Assembly: GCA_035628645.1 (NCBI GenBank)
Contig: DASPJL010000197.1
Location: forward strand, 1 to 27,877
DNA length: 27,877 nucleotides
Direction of reading: 5' to 3'
Source of the DNA: DASPJL01 sp035628645
GTDB lineage: Bacteria; Bacteroidota; Bacteroidia; Cytophagales; Cyclobacteriaceae
A program made the position numbers and the translations under genes. Shown here one piece after another: positions 15,388 through 25,050 of this stretch (positions are counted from its first letter, which is position 1; the number at the start of each line of letters is the position of its first letter). Under the pieces are notes generated by a model. That model had not been told where the DNA came from and made no database searches. It worked only from the letters and a program-made list of their open reading frames with translations.

Positions 15388-16941
15388 TTAAAATTCTCTA
15401 GCTTGTGTCAAATTTTTTATACGTTTAGCAGTCATGGGAAAGATGCCGTTATAAGCACTTCCGAGATAAGCGCCCCAGACTATTGGCTTCTTGATATCAA
15501 TATTGGTTTTATAAAGAACAATGTCCATTCCTCTTGGTTTCTCGAATGTTACCCGGATCTTTTTGAAATTTACATTGCTATATAAGATATCAAGTTTTCC
15601 ATCCATATCAAGATCCCCGGCCCAGGGTGTTGTTCCGTTATTTATGCCATTTAATGTATCGCCCATTGCGATACGTTTATTGTCATTATGAAAATCAATT
15701 GCCAACAAATGACTGGTAAAAACGTCTTCATATATTCTGTTCATTTCCTGGTGGCAAATATTTAGTAAAGCGTCATCAAATCCATCATTATTTAAATCTG
15801 CAACAATGGGCGAAGTGTATTGGAACCTGCCAATGGTGTCCCTGAATTGAATTTGTCCCGTCTTGCCATCTACCATAAATTGCAGTGATTTATAAATTAG
15901 CGGATAAACTCCTATTCCATAATTTGTAAAAAAATCAGGTATTGAATCTCCGTTAAAATAACCTATTGCCGGAGAAGCATAGGCTTCTGTTCCCGGGATG
16001 CTGACTTTCCAGATCAAAGAATCATTGCTTCCATCAATAGCAAGCATTTCTCCATCTACTGCATTGGCAATTATATCATAAATTCCATCAAGGGTAACAT
16101 CAACTAAAACAGGCGCAGCTACAAAACCTTTGTTTTCATACGAAGCCAATACTTTAGCTTGAGAAATATCACCCTTTAATAAATCATTCAAAGTGGTTCT
16201 GTAAAGATTGCCTCCGATGGTCTCCCCTCCGGTTCCGAATATTATTGAAAGAACGCCGCTGTTTTCAATATCTGCACATATAACAGATAAATATGTCTCC
16301 TTTTTATCCGGCACTTCGGCTTGGGCAAGAATTTTCCCTGTTTTGCTGCTCATCACGAGAAGCCTGCCCGCAGGTCGGTTGGGATTATTTGGAGGTGCAT
16401 AAGGATCACCACCATTAGAGATCAACAGGTCTTCTATTCCGTCCAAATCCTGATCGAAAACAAACTGAGGTGTAGTAAAATTATACCACCCCGAATCAGC
16501 TGGATTGGGGTGAGTTCTTTCAGGTAAAAACCTCCATATAATTTCTCCGTTTTTTCCATTTATCGAAAAAAGCTCTGACCATCTTCCTCCAATAAATACA
16601 TCCGGTACCTGATCATTGTTAATATCTTTAAATATTGCAGACCCTACCATCTGATTTACTCCCGGCACTACCCATAGCAATTTCCCATTCGCACCATCTA
16701 ATGCAAGAACTGCGGTATCCGTAGGATTGTTTTCCCTTCCTCCTGCACCCATTACAATATCCAATACACCATCGTTATTTAAGTCTGCCGTCCGCAATGA
16801 AGAAAAAGAGCCAATTTCATCCATATACGTATTCCAGACTATGCCTTTTTTATTGCGAAGGAAGGAATCACAACCTGTTAATATTATTAATGATAGGAAA
16901 GCAATGAAAACAAATACAATATTGCTATTAGCAGAATACAT
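15388..16941 (-). CDS. VCBS/FG-GAP repeat beta-propeller lipoprotein
   Basis: A 517-residue predicted lipoprotein (lipobox LTGC, Cys24). At least five Asp-rich Ca-binding loops of the FG-GAP/VCBS type recur: DLNNDGVLD (53-61), DINNDQVPD (106-114), DQDLDGIED (163-171), DLNNDGFDD (382-390) and DLDMDGKLD (443-451). They alternate with PQQ-propeller-like turns (LDGANGKLLW, INGKNGEIIW, IDGSNDSLIW), so the fold is a calcium-bound beta-propeller at the outer membrane. Such proteins are common in glycan-degradation loci, but their molecular role is rarely known; binding of ligand or of a partner enzyme is likely. It follows the GH2 gene by 130 bp on the same strand. Confidence 0.85.
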   Translation of the reverse strand: MYSANSNIVFVFIAFLSLIILTGCDSFLRNKKGIVWNTYMDEIGSFSSLRTADLNNDGVLDIVMGAGGRENNPTDTAVLALDGANGKLLWVVPGVNQMVGSAIFKDINNDQVPDVFIGGRWSELFSINGKNGEIIWRFLPERTHPNPADSGWYNFTTPQFVFDQDLDGIEDLLISNGGDPYAPPNNPNRPAGRLLVMSSKTGKILAQAEVPDKKETYLSVICADIENSGVLSIIFGTGGETIGGNLYRTTLNDLLKGDISQAKVLASYENKGFVAAPVLVDVTLDGIYDIIANAVDGEMLAIDGSNDSLIWKVSIPGTEAYASPAIGYFNGDSIPDFFTNYGIGVYPLIYKSLQFMVDGKTGQIQFRDTIGRFQYTSPIVADLNNDGFDDALLNICHQEMNRIYEDVFTSHLLAIDFHNDNKRIAMGDTLNGINNGTTPWAGDLDMDGKLDILYSNVNFKKIRVTFEKPRGMDIVLYKTNIDIKKPIVWGAYLGSAYNGIFPMTAKRIKNLTQAREF

Positions 16942-17027
16942 TTAAGAACAATTGTTAATGCTGCAATTTATAATCAAAAATGAATTATCTACTCCGTTTT
17001 GTCTCCAATAGATTAATTAGACTTTTA

Positions 17028-17041
17028 TTTACATGTAAAAG
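17028..17041. promoter_or_regulatory. Palindrome between the GH2 and VCBS genes
   Basis: TTTACATGTAAA (17028-17039) is a perfect 12-bp palindrome within CTTTTA-TTTACATGTAAAAG, about 90 bp upstream of the VCBS gene ATG. It differs from the esterase palindrome core by one central base. Possible operator of the VCBS/14952 gene pair. Confidence 0.35.
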
Positions 17042-17071
17042 AGAGAAAAGAAGGAGAATAACCACAGTAGC

Positions 17072-19789
17072 TCAATACTTCTTCCTCACCTGCAAAGCAT
17101 TAAGGACAGGTTCTCCTTTTTTAGCCCTAAACTTTATGGTAATACCTTTATTTCCCTTTACTGTCACTTCCATCTTATGAGCAACCCCTCTTGCAAAACC
17201 AAATTCATTTGCAATATTAAAGTTCTCCAGAACCAACAAATCATTGATGAAAACGTCAAATTCACGTACCTCTGATTCTTCTTGTCGGACAGAATTATCC
17301 AGATTGTAGGGTAGTGCCTCTTTTACCCCACCTCCTACCAGCTCTGCAAAGTGCAAAGTAAGTTCATATTGCCCCGCTGGCAGGTCGAGCTTATATTGTT
17401 CGATATTTACATGCTGGGTTTGATAAATGGGATCATTGTCTGTCCCGAGAATATTTTTGTCCGTACCATAGCTTTGACGGCCGCTGTTTTTTATCTTAAA
17501 TGATTCTCCGCCAATGTGTCCCCAGCTTCCCTGTTCGTAAGGTTGATCCGGCAACCAAACGGTATGGGTGGTTTCTTCAATAAAAATACGTTTTGCCCCT
17601 AATAAAACATTTAACTCCTGAAAAGGTGTTTCAGAATCAGACAAGAAATAAGGCTGAAGATCAAATTCTATTTCAATATAATCTCTATACGCCTTGCCGT
17701 TCACATTACCAACTACTTCTATTGTATTTGTTCCGTTTACAAAAGGTACTTGCCATTCGCATACCCTATTTTCGGCATTTTTTTCGCCAATTATTTTACC
17801 ATTTACGATAAGAGTAACTTTCTTAAGGTTTGTAAAAGTCTTTATCGGTCGTGTACAGGTCTTTCCGTTTGGCTGATCCGCTATTCCACTCCTATAGATC
17901 CATTCCCTGGAAGCTATTTTTAGCAATGGCTCCTTTAGTAAAAATGCTTGATAATAATAGTAAGGATCTTTGGGTGTTCTGTCCCATTGCGTAATACCTT
18001 TGTTATTGATGTGCGGCATTGATTCTTCGCGGGTTTCAGAACTAAAGTCGGCAAGATTCCAGATCATGGCAGCAGCGACAAAAGGCCTGTCGAGCATTTC
18101 CCTTAGATAAACTTCGTGATAGTAATTTGCATATTCTACGCTTTTATCAAATCTTTCGGGCGTAAAGCTGCGAATTCTTGGATCTGCATCCGCACCATAT
18201 TCTGTTACCAACAAAGGTTTATCTGGCAACTCCCTTCTATGTTTATCTAAAAATTCAGCGAATCCTTCGATACCGCTGCTATACCAGCCCTGGTATAAAT
18301 TCCAGCCGACAAGCATAGGTATTTCAGTTAATTTCACCCTCCGATATAAATCGAATGAACCATGGTTAGGGATCATTGTGTAACGGGACGGATCTTCTTT
18401 TCTGGTAATGTTTTCAATTTCCTGAGCAAGGTTTGTGATGTTTTGAAAATATTTTTCCTGCCTCGGTTTATCCTCACGAAATTTTGGTCGTAGCAATATT
18501 TCATTCATATACGCCCAGATAATGACACTGGGATGATTAAAGTTTTGCCTGATCATTTCGAGGTGCATGTTTTTGCAGTTCTCATAAAAGGCTTCTGACT
18601 CCGTAATGGTATTTACAATCGGTACTTCTACAGAGGCAAGGATGCCAAGTTTATCACAAGTTTCAAGTATTACAGGATCCTGAGGATAGTGAGCCACCCG
18701 AAGAAAATTTCCTCCCATTTCCTTTAATAATTTCACATCTTCTATCTGCAAGGCATCGGGAACGGCATTTCCCATTCCTTCAAAATCCTGGTGACGGCTT
18801 GCTCCAATTAGTTTGTAATGTTTGCCATTAAGAAAGAAGCCCTCTTTAGCATCAAATCTGAACCATCTAAATCCTAGCGGGTTATTTACTTCATCCAGAA
18901 TTTGTCCTGTTTGATCCACCAGTTGAGTCGTTACTGTATATAAATAGGGGTTTTCCGGAGACCATAGCTTTGGATCTACTATGGATTTGATATCTTGTTC
19001 AAATGCTATTTTATCAGGCTTTAACCTAAACAACGATTGCACCTCTGAAACCTTTTGTTTATCAGCATTCCATATTGTAGAAATCACCTTAACCTTTCCT
19101 TTCGCTTTCCCATTATTCACAAATTTCCCTTTGATATGTACAGAGGCATTCTCTTCGGTGACGGCAGGTGTGGTAATGTAAATACCATTGGAAGCATGAT
19201 CCGAAAGATCAAAATGGACAGGATTAGTGGAAATAAGATAAACATCCCGGTATATACCGCCAAAAAAGGTAAAATCCGCAGTTAATGTAGGAATGTCTTC
19301 ATTGAATCGGTTGGTTACTTTAATCGCTATTTCATTTATACCATTTCCGCTCTCAGCAAATTTTAAATATTTGCTTATGGGAATACAGAATCGCGTATAT
19401 CCTCCAATATGTACTCCTGCTTTTTGGCCATTAATAAAGACCTCTGTCTCCTGATTTGCTCCTTCAAAATACAGAAATACCTCTCTGTCCCTCAGTGAGG
19501 GACTAATACTTATATTTTTGCGATACCAGGCATTATCCCGATAATATCCGGGAACATCGTCATGGGTATCTTCGGCATTCCAGGTATGAGGAAGAGAAAG
19601 AAGCTGCCATTCTACCTTGTTGTCTTGTAGAGGAAATCCCTCAATATCTCCTTTATGAAATTGCCAAAGATCATTAATACTGATTTTTGTCCTTGACTGA
19701 GCAAAGGCAGTGTTTGCAATACAAAGCAATAAAACTAATGAAATGGAAAAGAAAAATAAGAAAGGATAATAAATGATTTTTTTTAACAT
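17072..19789 (-). CDS. Glycoside hydrolase family 2 (beta-galactosidase/beta-glucuronidase type) with malectin domain
   Basis: A 905-residue secreted retaining glycosidase. From ATG 19789: signal peptide ending AFAQ (about 30); sugar-binding sandwich (about 35-190, LPHTWNAEDT, YRDNAWYRK, YFEGANQETEVFINGQKAG); immunoglobulin-like domain (about 190-305); TIM barrel (about 310-610) with acid/base Glu430 in WAYMNE and nucleophile Glu530 in LVTEYGAD. A DUF4982-like domain follows (about 645-710), then a C-terminal malectin domain (about 725-905, WGHIGGESF, YELTLHFAEL, FDVFINDLLVLENFNI). A longer frame from TTG 19834 would place basic residues before the signal peptide and is less likely. It has no T9SS tail, so it is probably periplasmic. 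The sugar specificity is undetermined. Confidence 0.93.
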   Translation of the reverse strand: MLKKIIYYPFLFFFSISLVLLLCIANTAFAQSRTKISINDLWQFHKGDIEGFPLQDNKVEWQLLSLPHTWNAEDTHDDVPGYYRDNAWYRKNISISPSLRDREVFLYFEGANQETEVFINGQKAGVHIGGYTRFCIPISKYLKFAESGNGINEIAIKVTNRFNEDIPTLTADFTFFGGIYRDVYLISTNPVHFDLSDHASNGIYITTPAVTEENASVHIKGKFVNNGKAKGKVKVISTIWNADKQKVSEVQSLFRLKPDKIAFEQDIKSIVDPKLWSPENPYLYTVTTQLVDQTGQILDEVNNPLGFRWFRFDAKEGFFLNGKHYKLIGASRHQDFEGMGNAVPDALQIEDVKLLKEMGGNFLRVAHYPQDPVILETCDKLGILASVEVPIVNTITESEAFYENCKNMHLEMIRQNFNHPSVIIWAYMNEILLRPKFREDKPRQEKYFQNITNLAQEIENITRKEDPSRYTMIPNHGSFDLYRRVKLTEIPMLVGWNLYQGWYSSGIEGFAEFLDKHRRELPDKPLLVTEYGADADPRIRSFTPERFDKSVEYANYYHEVYLREMLDRPFVAAAMIWNLADFSSETREESMPHINNKGITQWDRTPKDPYYYYQAFLLKEPLLKIASREWIYRSGIADQPNGKTCTRPIKTFTNLKKVTLIVNGKIIGEKNAENRVCEWQVPFVNGTNTIEVVGNVNGKAYRDYIEIEFDLQPYFLSDSETPFQELNVLLGAKRIFIEETTHTVWLPDQPYEQGSWGHIGGESFKIKNSGRQSYGTDKNILGTDNDPIYQTQHVNIEQYKLDLPAGQYELTLHFAELVGGGVKEALPYNLDNSVRQEESEVREFDVFINDLLVLENFNIANEFGFARGVAHKMEVTVKGNKGITIKFRAKKGEPVLNALQVRKKY

Positions 19790-20398
19790 AAACTTTAAGA
19801 TAAATGATGCCCTTAAAAGCACAATGAGGCGCAAGAAATATAATTCCTGATCGAATAAAAGGTATAAATTTTAGCAAACTTTCCTTTTGAAGAGACTTTA
19901 TCCAAAAAATTATTTACGCAAACGATTTCATTAATTTAAAACAGGGCTGAAAAAAGATATTTAACAAACCGTTTATCTTTTGGTTTTCATTTTGACAGGA
20001 ATGTGAAAGAGAGCGCCGTTTCTTACGCAGTAAAATATTGAGCCATATTGGGATACAGTCAACAAAATGGGACAGCAATTTTTATAACAACTTTTCCTTC
20101 TTTTAAAACAACCATGACATCCTTTCTAGTTCAGCTCTTCGGCCCAGTGCTATTATTTTATTTTAATTCCATATTTGGGAATTTGGACTTTTCATTATAA
20201 AAACACCTGTTTAAACATACGATTGTTGGGATTTCAAACCATTAAGCGAACAGCAGAAAAAATATGTACTTTAATTTGCATTAACATATAAAACCATAGC
20301 ATAAAAGCGATCACAAAGGGATGAAACTGTCAGATAGTTATCCTGAAAGCTTTAGGAAAACCCAATAAGACCATTTAAAAAAGAGAATTATTTTACGA
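19790..20398. other. Divergent promoter region between the GH2 gene and the TonB receptor gene
   Basis: 609 bp with no supportable ORF. It must hold the promoters of two diverging transcription units. TTAATTTG (20271-20278) is one base from the TAnnTTTG motif but has no matching upstream TTTG at the right distance. I see no strong hairpin or repeat. Confidence 0.4.
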
Positions 20399-22603
20399 AT
20401 GAAACGAAATATGAAAAATAGGAAAATTAAAGTATTTGTATTCGCAACATTTTGTCTGATAGGCACTACACTTACGTCATTTGGACAGCAGGTTGAGAAT
20501 ACAGAGGATGATCTGTTTGAGTTAGATCTTGAACAATTAATGAATATTCCCATAGTTTCTGCTTCAAAAAAGGCAGAAAATCTATATGATGCCCCGTTTT
20601 CCTCTTCTGTTTTATCCAAAGAAGAGATTAGAAAAGCCGGTTGTACTTCCATTATGGAGGCCTTTAAACTTATGCCGGGGCTTATTGTAAGAGAGCAAAC
20701 AAATGGAAATTATGATATCCATATCCGGGGACTAGACAATGTACCTCCAAACAGTGTCTTTGTAAATGCCACCAACTCTACTACTTTGGTAATGATTGAC
20801 AACAGACCTGTATATAATTATCTTCAAGGTGGTACTTTCTGGGAAAGTTTACCTGTAGACCTCAACGACATCGAAAAAATCGAAATCGTGAGGGGACCAT
20901 CTTCTGCCATGTATGGACCAAATGCGGCCTCAGGAGTAATACATATTATTACTGCAAAACCTGAAAAAGATGGCTTATATGCAGTTTCCAATATTCAGGC
21001 TGGAACGTCCAGTACTGCCATTGCCAATGCAAGTGTAGGTTATCAGTTTAGCTCTAAGCTGGACTTTATAGTAAGTGGCAATTACCAAAACAGGGAAAGA
21101 GAAAATACCGAATATTACAGGGTTTTCCAAAATGACTATGTAACTTCTCCAAACGGTTTAGGATTACCTAATCCGGATGAACGTTATCCTAATCCCGAAA
21201 GATCGATGAATAAATATGGTGCAAATGCATTTATAAACTATACTCCAAAGGAGAAAATCAGCTTGAACTTTGCAGCAGGAATCCAGGATTCAGAAGTACA
21301 AAAGATATATGGTGAGAACCTGGTAACGCCCATTTCTACCACTTCTTCAAAAACGCACTACTCAGACTTGAAGCTTGCGGCTTATGACCTTACGGCTCAG
21401 TTCTCCTATTTGTCAGGAACACAAGATCCAACCATGGGATTTACCGGATCTAAATATGACTTTACAACATTGGATGGTTTTGTCGAATATGCATTCAAGA
21501 TCAAAAGTGTAACTATAAAACCAGGTTATAACTTTAGAAAAGCGAATTATGATGACACCAAATATTGGGACGCCAGTACTAATGAAGGGATCATAAGTGG
21601 TTCAAAAGATATTGTGACCAATGCTTTCTCACTGCGATCTGACGTAAAGCTTATCAAAGAAAGACTAAGGTTATTTGGCGGTATTCGTCTTGATATGTTC
21701 AATCATCCGGATAAAGAATACTTCTCTTATCAGTTTGCATCAACTTTTGCGATAAATGACAAAAACCTGATAAGGGCGGCAATTTCAAAAGCAACAAGAT
21801 CCCCGTTTATCTATGATATTTATCAGGATTTCACAAAAGTAGTTGAAGTACCGGTTACAGAAGATTATTCTATGCCATTGAAGGCGGTAGTATCCGGTGA
21901 TAAAAATCTAAAATTGGTTACTTCGCAAATGGTTGAAATTGGATATCGTTCAAAACTTGCAAAAAATATTCAACTAGACCTTGATGTTTTCAGAACAGTT
22001 ACCACCAATTACACGGGGATGATACAAGGTCAGACGGATTTGACCACAACGCCTTTTACCACTTACGTAAACATTAAAAACCTTCCTTTGGAGGTTCACC
22101 AGGTGGGTGCTACCCTGGCATTGAATACAGTCTTCAACAAATTCCAGTTTAAGCCGTTCGTGACTATCCAGAATACCGAATTAAAAAACTATTCAATATA
22201 CAGTAATACTGCTGATGCAATGCCAAGTGCAGGAAATCCTACTCCTCAAACAAATAATTACCTTACAGGTACGGATAAAAAACATGAATCTACACCTGGG
22301 ATCTATGGGGGAGCTTATTTAAACTACCAGGTAACATCAAAGCTTAACGTAAACTTGTCTCCTTACTTCTTTTCGTCTAATACATTTTATTATAGTGACA
22401 ACGCTACCTACATGGACGGCGAAAGAGGCGTAGGAAATATAGATGGCAAACTAGTGGTTAATGGAAGAGTTTCATACAAACTGATAAAACAATTAGACCT
22501 GTTTGTGAGTGGAAAAAATATTTTCGGAGATACTTCAAGAGAATTTTACAGGGCTGATAACATCGGTGTTAATTTTCTCGGTGGATTGAATTTCCAACTT
22601 TAA
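20399..22603 (+). CDS. TonB-dependent outer-membrane receptor (partner of the YfiR-SpoIIE protein)
   Basis: A 734-residue receptor. Signal peptide ends near SFGQ (about 29). A short acidic segment, DDLFELDLEQLMNIPIVSASK (38-57), is followed by the plug domain (about 60-188: DAPFSSSVLSKEEI, GLDNVPPNSV, DIEKIEIVRGPSSAMYGPNAASGVIHI) and a beta-barrel (about 200-734). There is no carboxypeptidase-like domain, so it is not a SusC protein. The 'LMNI-SASKK' N-terminus is the kind found in receptors encoded beside YfiR/DUF4154 proteins in many Gram-negative bacteria. Here too the next gene carries that domain. Ligand unknown. The second ATG (codon 5) is also possible as start. A terminator follows. 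Confidence 0.92.
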   Translation: MKRNMKNRKIKVFVFATFCLIGTTLTSFGQQVENTEDDLFELDLEQLMNIPIVSASKKAENLYDAPFSSSVLSKEEIRKAGCTSIMEAFKLMPGLIVREQTNGNYDIHIRGLDNVPPNSVFVNATNSTTLVMIDNRPVYNYLQGGTFWESLPVDLNDIEKIEIVRGPSSAMYGPNAASGVIHIITAKPEKDGLYAVSNIQAGTSSTAIANASVGYQFSSKLDFIVSGNYQNRERENTEYYRVFQNDYVTSPNGLGLPNPDERYPNPERSMNKYGANAFINYTPKEKISLNFAAGIQDSEVQKIYGENLVTPISTTSSKTHYSDLKLAAYDLTAQFSYLSGTQDPTMGFTGSKYDFTTLDGFVEYAFKIKSVTIKPGYNFRKANYDDTKYWDASTNEGIISGSKDIVTNAFSLRSDVKLIKERLRLFGGIRLDMFNHPDKEYFSYQFASTFAINDKNLIRAAISKATRSPFIYDIYQDFTKVVEVPVTEDYSMPLKAVVSGDKNLKLVTSQMVEIGYRSKLAKNIQLDLDVFRTVTTNYTGMIQGQTDLTTTPFTTYVNIKNLPLEVHQVGATLALNTVFNKFQFKPFVTIQNTELKNYSIYSNTADAMPSAGNPTPQTNNYLTGTDKKHESTPGIYGGAYLNYQVTSKLNVNLSPYFFSSNTFYYSDNATYMDGERGVGNIDGKLVVNGRVSYKLIKQLDLFVSGKNIFGDTSREFYRADNIGVNFLGGLNFQL

Positions 22604-22660
22604 AAAAATCAGAATGGATAAGGTGCTTAAAAGCATTAATAACTCAGTACATTAAAAATA

Positions 22661-22690
22661 AAAAATGCTCCCTCTACAGGAGCATTTTTT
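22661..22690 (+). terminator. Rho-independent terminator after the TonB receptor gene
   Basis: AAAAATGCTCC (22661-22671) and GGAGCATTTTTT (22679-22690) pair with a CTCTACA loop; the T run continues as GTTTTT. The symmetry would also allow activity from the other side. It separates receptor and sensor transcripts unless read-through occurs. Confidence 0.9.
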
Positions 22691-22716
22691 GTTTTTATCA
22701 ATCAATTTACTCCTGC

Positions 22717-22764
22717 CTTTTACATTGTAATAATTGCAGTGATTTAGCTTTCAATATTGTAAAG
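22717..22764. promoter_or_regulatory. Two palindrome-like sites upstream of the YfiR-SpoIIE gene
   Basis: CTTTTACATTGTAA (22717-22730) repeats 14 bases of the esterase palindrome exactly. CTTTCAATATTGTAAAG (22748-22764) is a second imperfect dyad, 31 bp away (about three helical turns). They lie 155-205 bp before the chosen start. They could be a tandem operator. Confidence 0.4.
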
Positions 22765-22919
22765 AAGGAGACCTAAATTTATCCTTGAAACCATCCAAAT
22801 ATCTAGCTGGTGATTTAACGCTTACCAAAATTTAAAAAGAAGACTTCCAGGCAAAAGCTAACAAATCCTTGAGTGACAAAATAGCGGGCTTATTGCTACG
22901 AATTGATTCCATTTCCCAA

Positions 22920-24812
22920 ATGAAATATTTTTTAATATTTATCTTCCTCTTTTCGATATCCACTTTTGCCCAAGACAGAAGCGAACAATTGATAAAATAC
23001 AGCATGATCCCAAAACTTGCTGAAAATATTGAATGGCCCGTAGAATTAAAAATTGACCGTTTCATATTGGGCGTAACTCACGACAACGAAAATGAAGCAA
23101 TATTTGATAAAATAGAAAAAAGTGCTTCAATACACGGTAAGCCCATTGTGATCAAAAAGTTTGACAAAGCTTCCAGTATGACGGGAATTCACATTGCTTA
23201 TCTTAGACATTCGGATATCCCTGAAGAATTTAAGTCGATTTTTGACCGGCTCAGCGCTGCAAATGTTTTGGTAATCACCGATGGAGAAGAAGACAAGAAG
23301 AATGTAATGATTAATTTTTTCCAGGAGAATAAACGAGTAAAATTCGAAATAAATAAACTGAACATCATCAATGCTGGTCTTTATGTAAAACCAAAATTGA
23401 TTTTGCTTGGTGGCAGTGAAATAGATTTGGCAACATTGTACAAAAACACCAAAGAAGATCTCGAAAAAGAAAAAAGCAAAGTCAGTGAGCAAAAACAAGA
23501 ACTCGCAAAAATGCGGGATGAAATAGAGGCTAAAAAGAAAGAAATAGAGGATCAACAGCTTCACCTGGAAGCCCAGAAAGAGGAAATTTCCATTCAAAAT
23601 AAAGCGTTGTCGAGGTTGCATTTTAATATTAAAAAACAGGAAAAGCTTTGGGAGGAAAAAGTTGTTCAATTTGAAGACCTACAAAAAAAATTACTGAATG
23701 ACGAAAAAGCAATAAAGGAAAAAGAGTCTATTATAAAAGCAGGAAATCAGGAACTACAAGTCATTTCCAAAAAAATCGACCTTCAAAAAAAGCAGCTTTC
23801 CAGCCAGAACCTGGAATTGATAAAACAATACTCCGTCATTAAATTGCAAAAGAACCTTATTTACCTTTTCGCAGGATTCCTGGTCTTAATTCTCCTGCTG
23901 GCCTATCTGATATTCAGGAGTTACAGAAATCAGAAGAAATTTAATCTGAAACTTGCCGAGAAAAATTTTGAAATTTCAACCCAAAAAGAGAAGCTGGAAC
24001 TTCAGACAGAGAATTTAAATAAGGCGAATAACGAAATCGGTCTTCTTTATAATGACCTGAAAGACAATATAAGAGCGGCACAAATGATACAACAATCCAT
24101 CCTACCCTCGCATCAATATATTGCAAAGTTCTTTCCTGAGTTTTTTGTGTTAAATAAACCTAAAGATGTAGTAAGCGGAGATTTTTACTGGTTTGATGTA
24201 ACGGAGGACCAAATCATATTTGCTGCCGCAGATTGTACAGGCCATGGGGTAAGCGGGGCTTTAATGTCAATGATTGGTCATAATCTGCTTCAGCAAAGCA
24301 TCACTGACAACAAATCGTTCAAAGCTTCAGAAATACTGGACAGATTGAATGAGGGAATAAAAAAAGAATTTTACAATAGGAATACAAATGAGGAAATTCA
24401 GGAGGGCATGGATATCGCCGTATGTGTGATCTCTAAGGATAAAAAGAAGTTGCAGTTTGCCGGAGCAAACAATCCCCTTTACATTTTAAGGAACAATAAT
24501 TTAATTCAGATAAAACCAGACCGATTCTCAATTGGCTTTACTTTGAAAAGCAGAAAAAACACCTTCACTAATAATGAATTCGAGTTGGAAAAAGGGGATA
24601 TTATTTATCTGTTTTCAGATGGATATCCCGACCAAATGGGAGGCAAGGATGGATTAGAAAAATTTATGTACCCAAGGTTCAGAGAGCTATTTCAAAATAT
24701 TGGCAGCGAAGAAATGGCTGAACAAATGATAAGACTGGATCAAACCATTGAACAATGGCGCGGAAATACGGAACAATTAGATGATATCCTGGTGATGGGC
24801 TTTAAAGCGTGA
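22920..24812 (+). CDS. Membrane-spanning YfiR-like sensor fused to SpoIIE/PP2C phosphatase
   Basis: A 630-residue signalling protein. Signal peptide 1-18 (MKYFLIFIFLFSISTFAQ). The periplasmic YfiR/HmsC-like (DUF4154) domain spans about 24-164, with IEWPVE, a central strand plus VLVITDGEE, then MINFFQENKRVKFEIN and NAGLYVKPKLILLG. A long Glu/Lys/Gln-rich coiled coil (about 170-308) leads to one transmembrane helix (313-332). A short coiled linker (335-393) joins it to a SpoIIE PP2C phosphatase (about 410-628). All metal ligands are present: SGDFYW (Asp421), AADCTGHG (Asp438), GMDIAV (Asp498), FSDGY (Asp567) and LDDI (Asp621/622). It likely dephosphorylates a STAS-type anti-sigma antagonist or similar partner, not encoded here. 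The start is the ATG at 22920; the frame also opens from a TTG at 22869, but that puts 17 residues before the signal peptide. Confidence 0.9.
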   Translation: MKYFLIFIFLFSISTFAQDRSEQLIKYSMIPKLAENIEWPVELKIDRFILGVTHDNENEAIFDKIEKSASIHGKPIVIKKFDKASSMTGIHIAYLRHSDIPEEFKSIFDRLSAANVLVITDGEEDKKNVMINFFQENKRVKFEINKLNIINAGLYVKPKLILLGGSEIDLATLYKNTKEDLEKEKSKVSEQKQELAKMRDEIEAKKKEIEDQQLHLEAQKEEISIQNKALSRLHFNIKKQEKLWEEKVVQFEDLQKKLLNDEKAIKEKESIIKAGNQELQVISKKIDLQKKQLSSQNLELIKQYSVIKLQKNLIYLFAGFLVLILLLAYLIFRSYRNQKKFNLKLAEKNFEISTQKEKLELQTENLNKANNEIGLLYNDLKDNIRAAQMIQQSILPSHQYIAKFFPEFFVLNKPKDVVSGDFYWFDVTEDQIIFAAADCTGHGVSGALMSMIGHNLLQQSITDNKSFKASEILDRLNEGIKKEFYNRNTNEEIQEGMDIAVCVISKDKKKLQFAGANNPLYILRNNNLIQIKPDRFSIGFTLKSRKNTFTNNEFELEKGDIIYLFSDGYPDQMGGKDGLEKFMYPRFRELFQNIGSEEMAEQMIRLDQTIEQWRGNTEQLDDILVMGFKA

Positions 24813-24844
24813 TTCCTCCTTTAATATCTTTTTAAACCTTCAAA

Positions 24845-24937
24845 TTAGTTATTTAGCTATTCATCGTTATGCTCACAAAGCCAAAGGTTCCTTTTGCAGA
24901 TAATGCTATCTTTTCCCTGGTTACTATTTCGAGTTTT
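24845..24937. repeat. Intergenic repeat, copy A (uninterrupted)
   Basis: The left part 24845-24875 matches 25051-25081 loosely. The right part 24878-24937 matches 25151-25210 at 56 of 60 bases by eye. In copy A the two parts are only 2 bp apart. Confidence 0.8.
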
Positions 24938-25050
24938 GAATTTGAAATTTATTTCACGCGAAGAACGCAAAGGTTTTACGCAAAGAGGAAGCACAATTCA
25001 GAATAAGTATAGTTAAGGTTGGTTGTAAAGACTAACTTTCCATACCTTCA

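Noticed and set aside
23127..23669. 180-residue Phe-rich minus-strand ORF inside the YfiR-SpoIIE gene
   Set aside because: It is the antisense of the Lys/Glu-rich coiled coil; its Phe/Leu content comes from reading AAA/GAA codons backwards.
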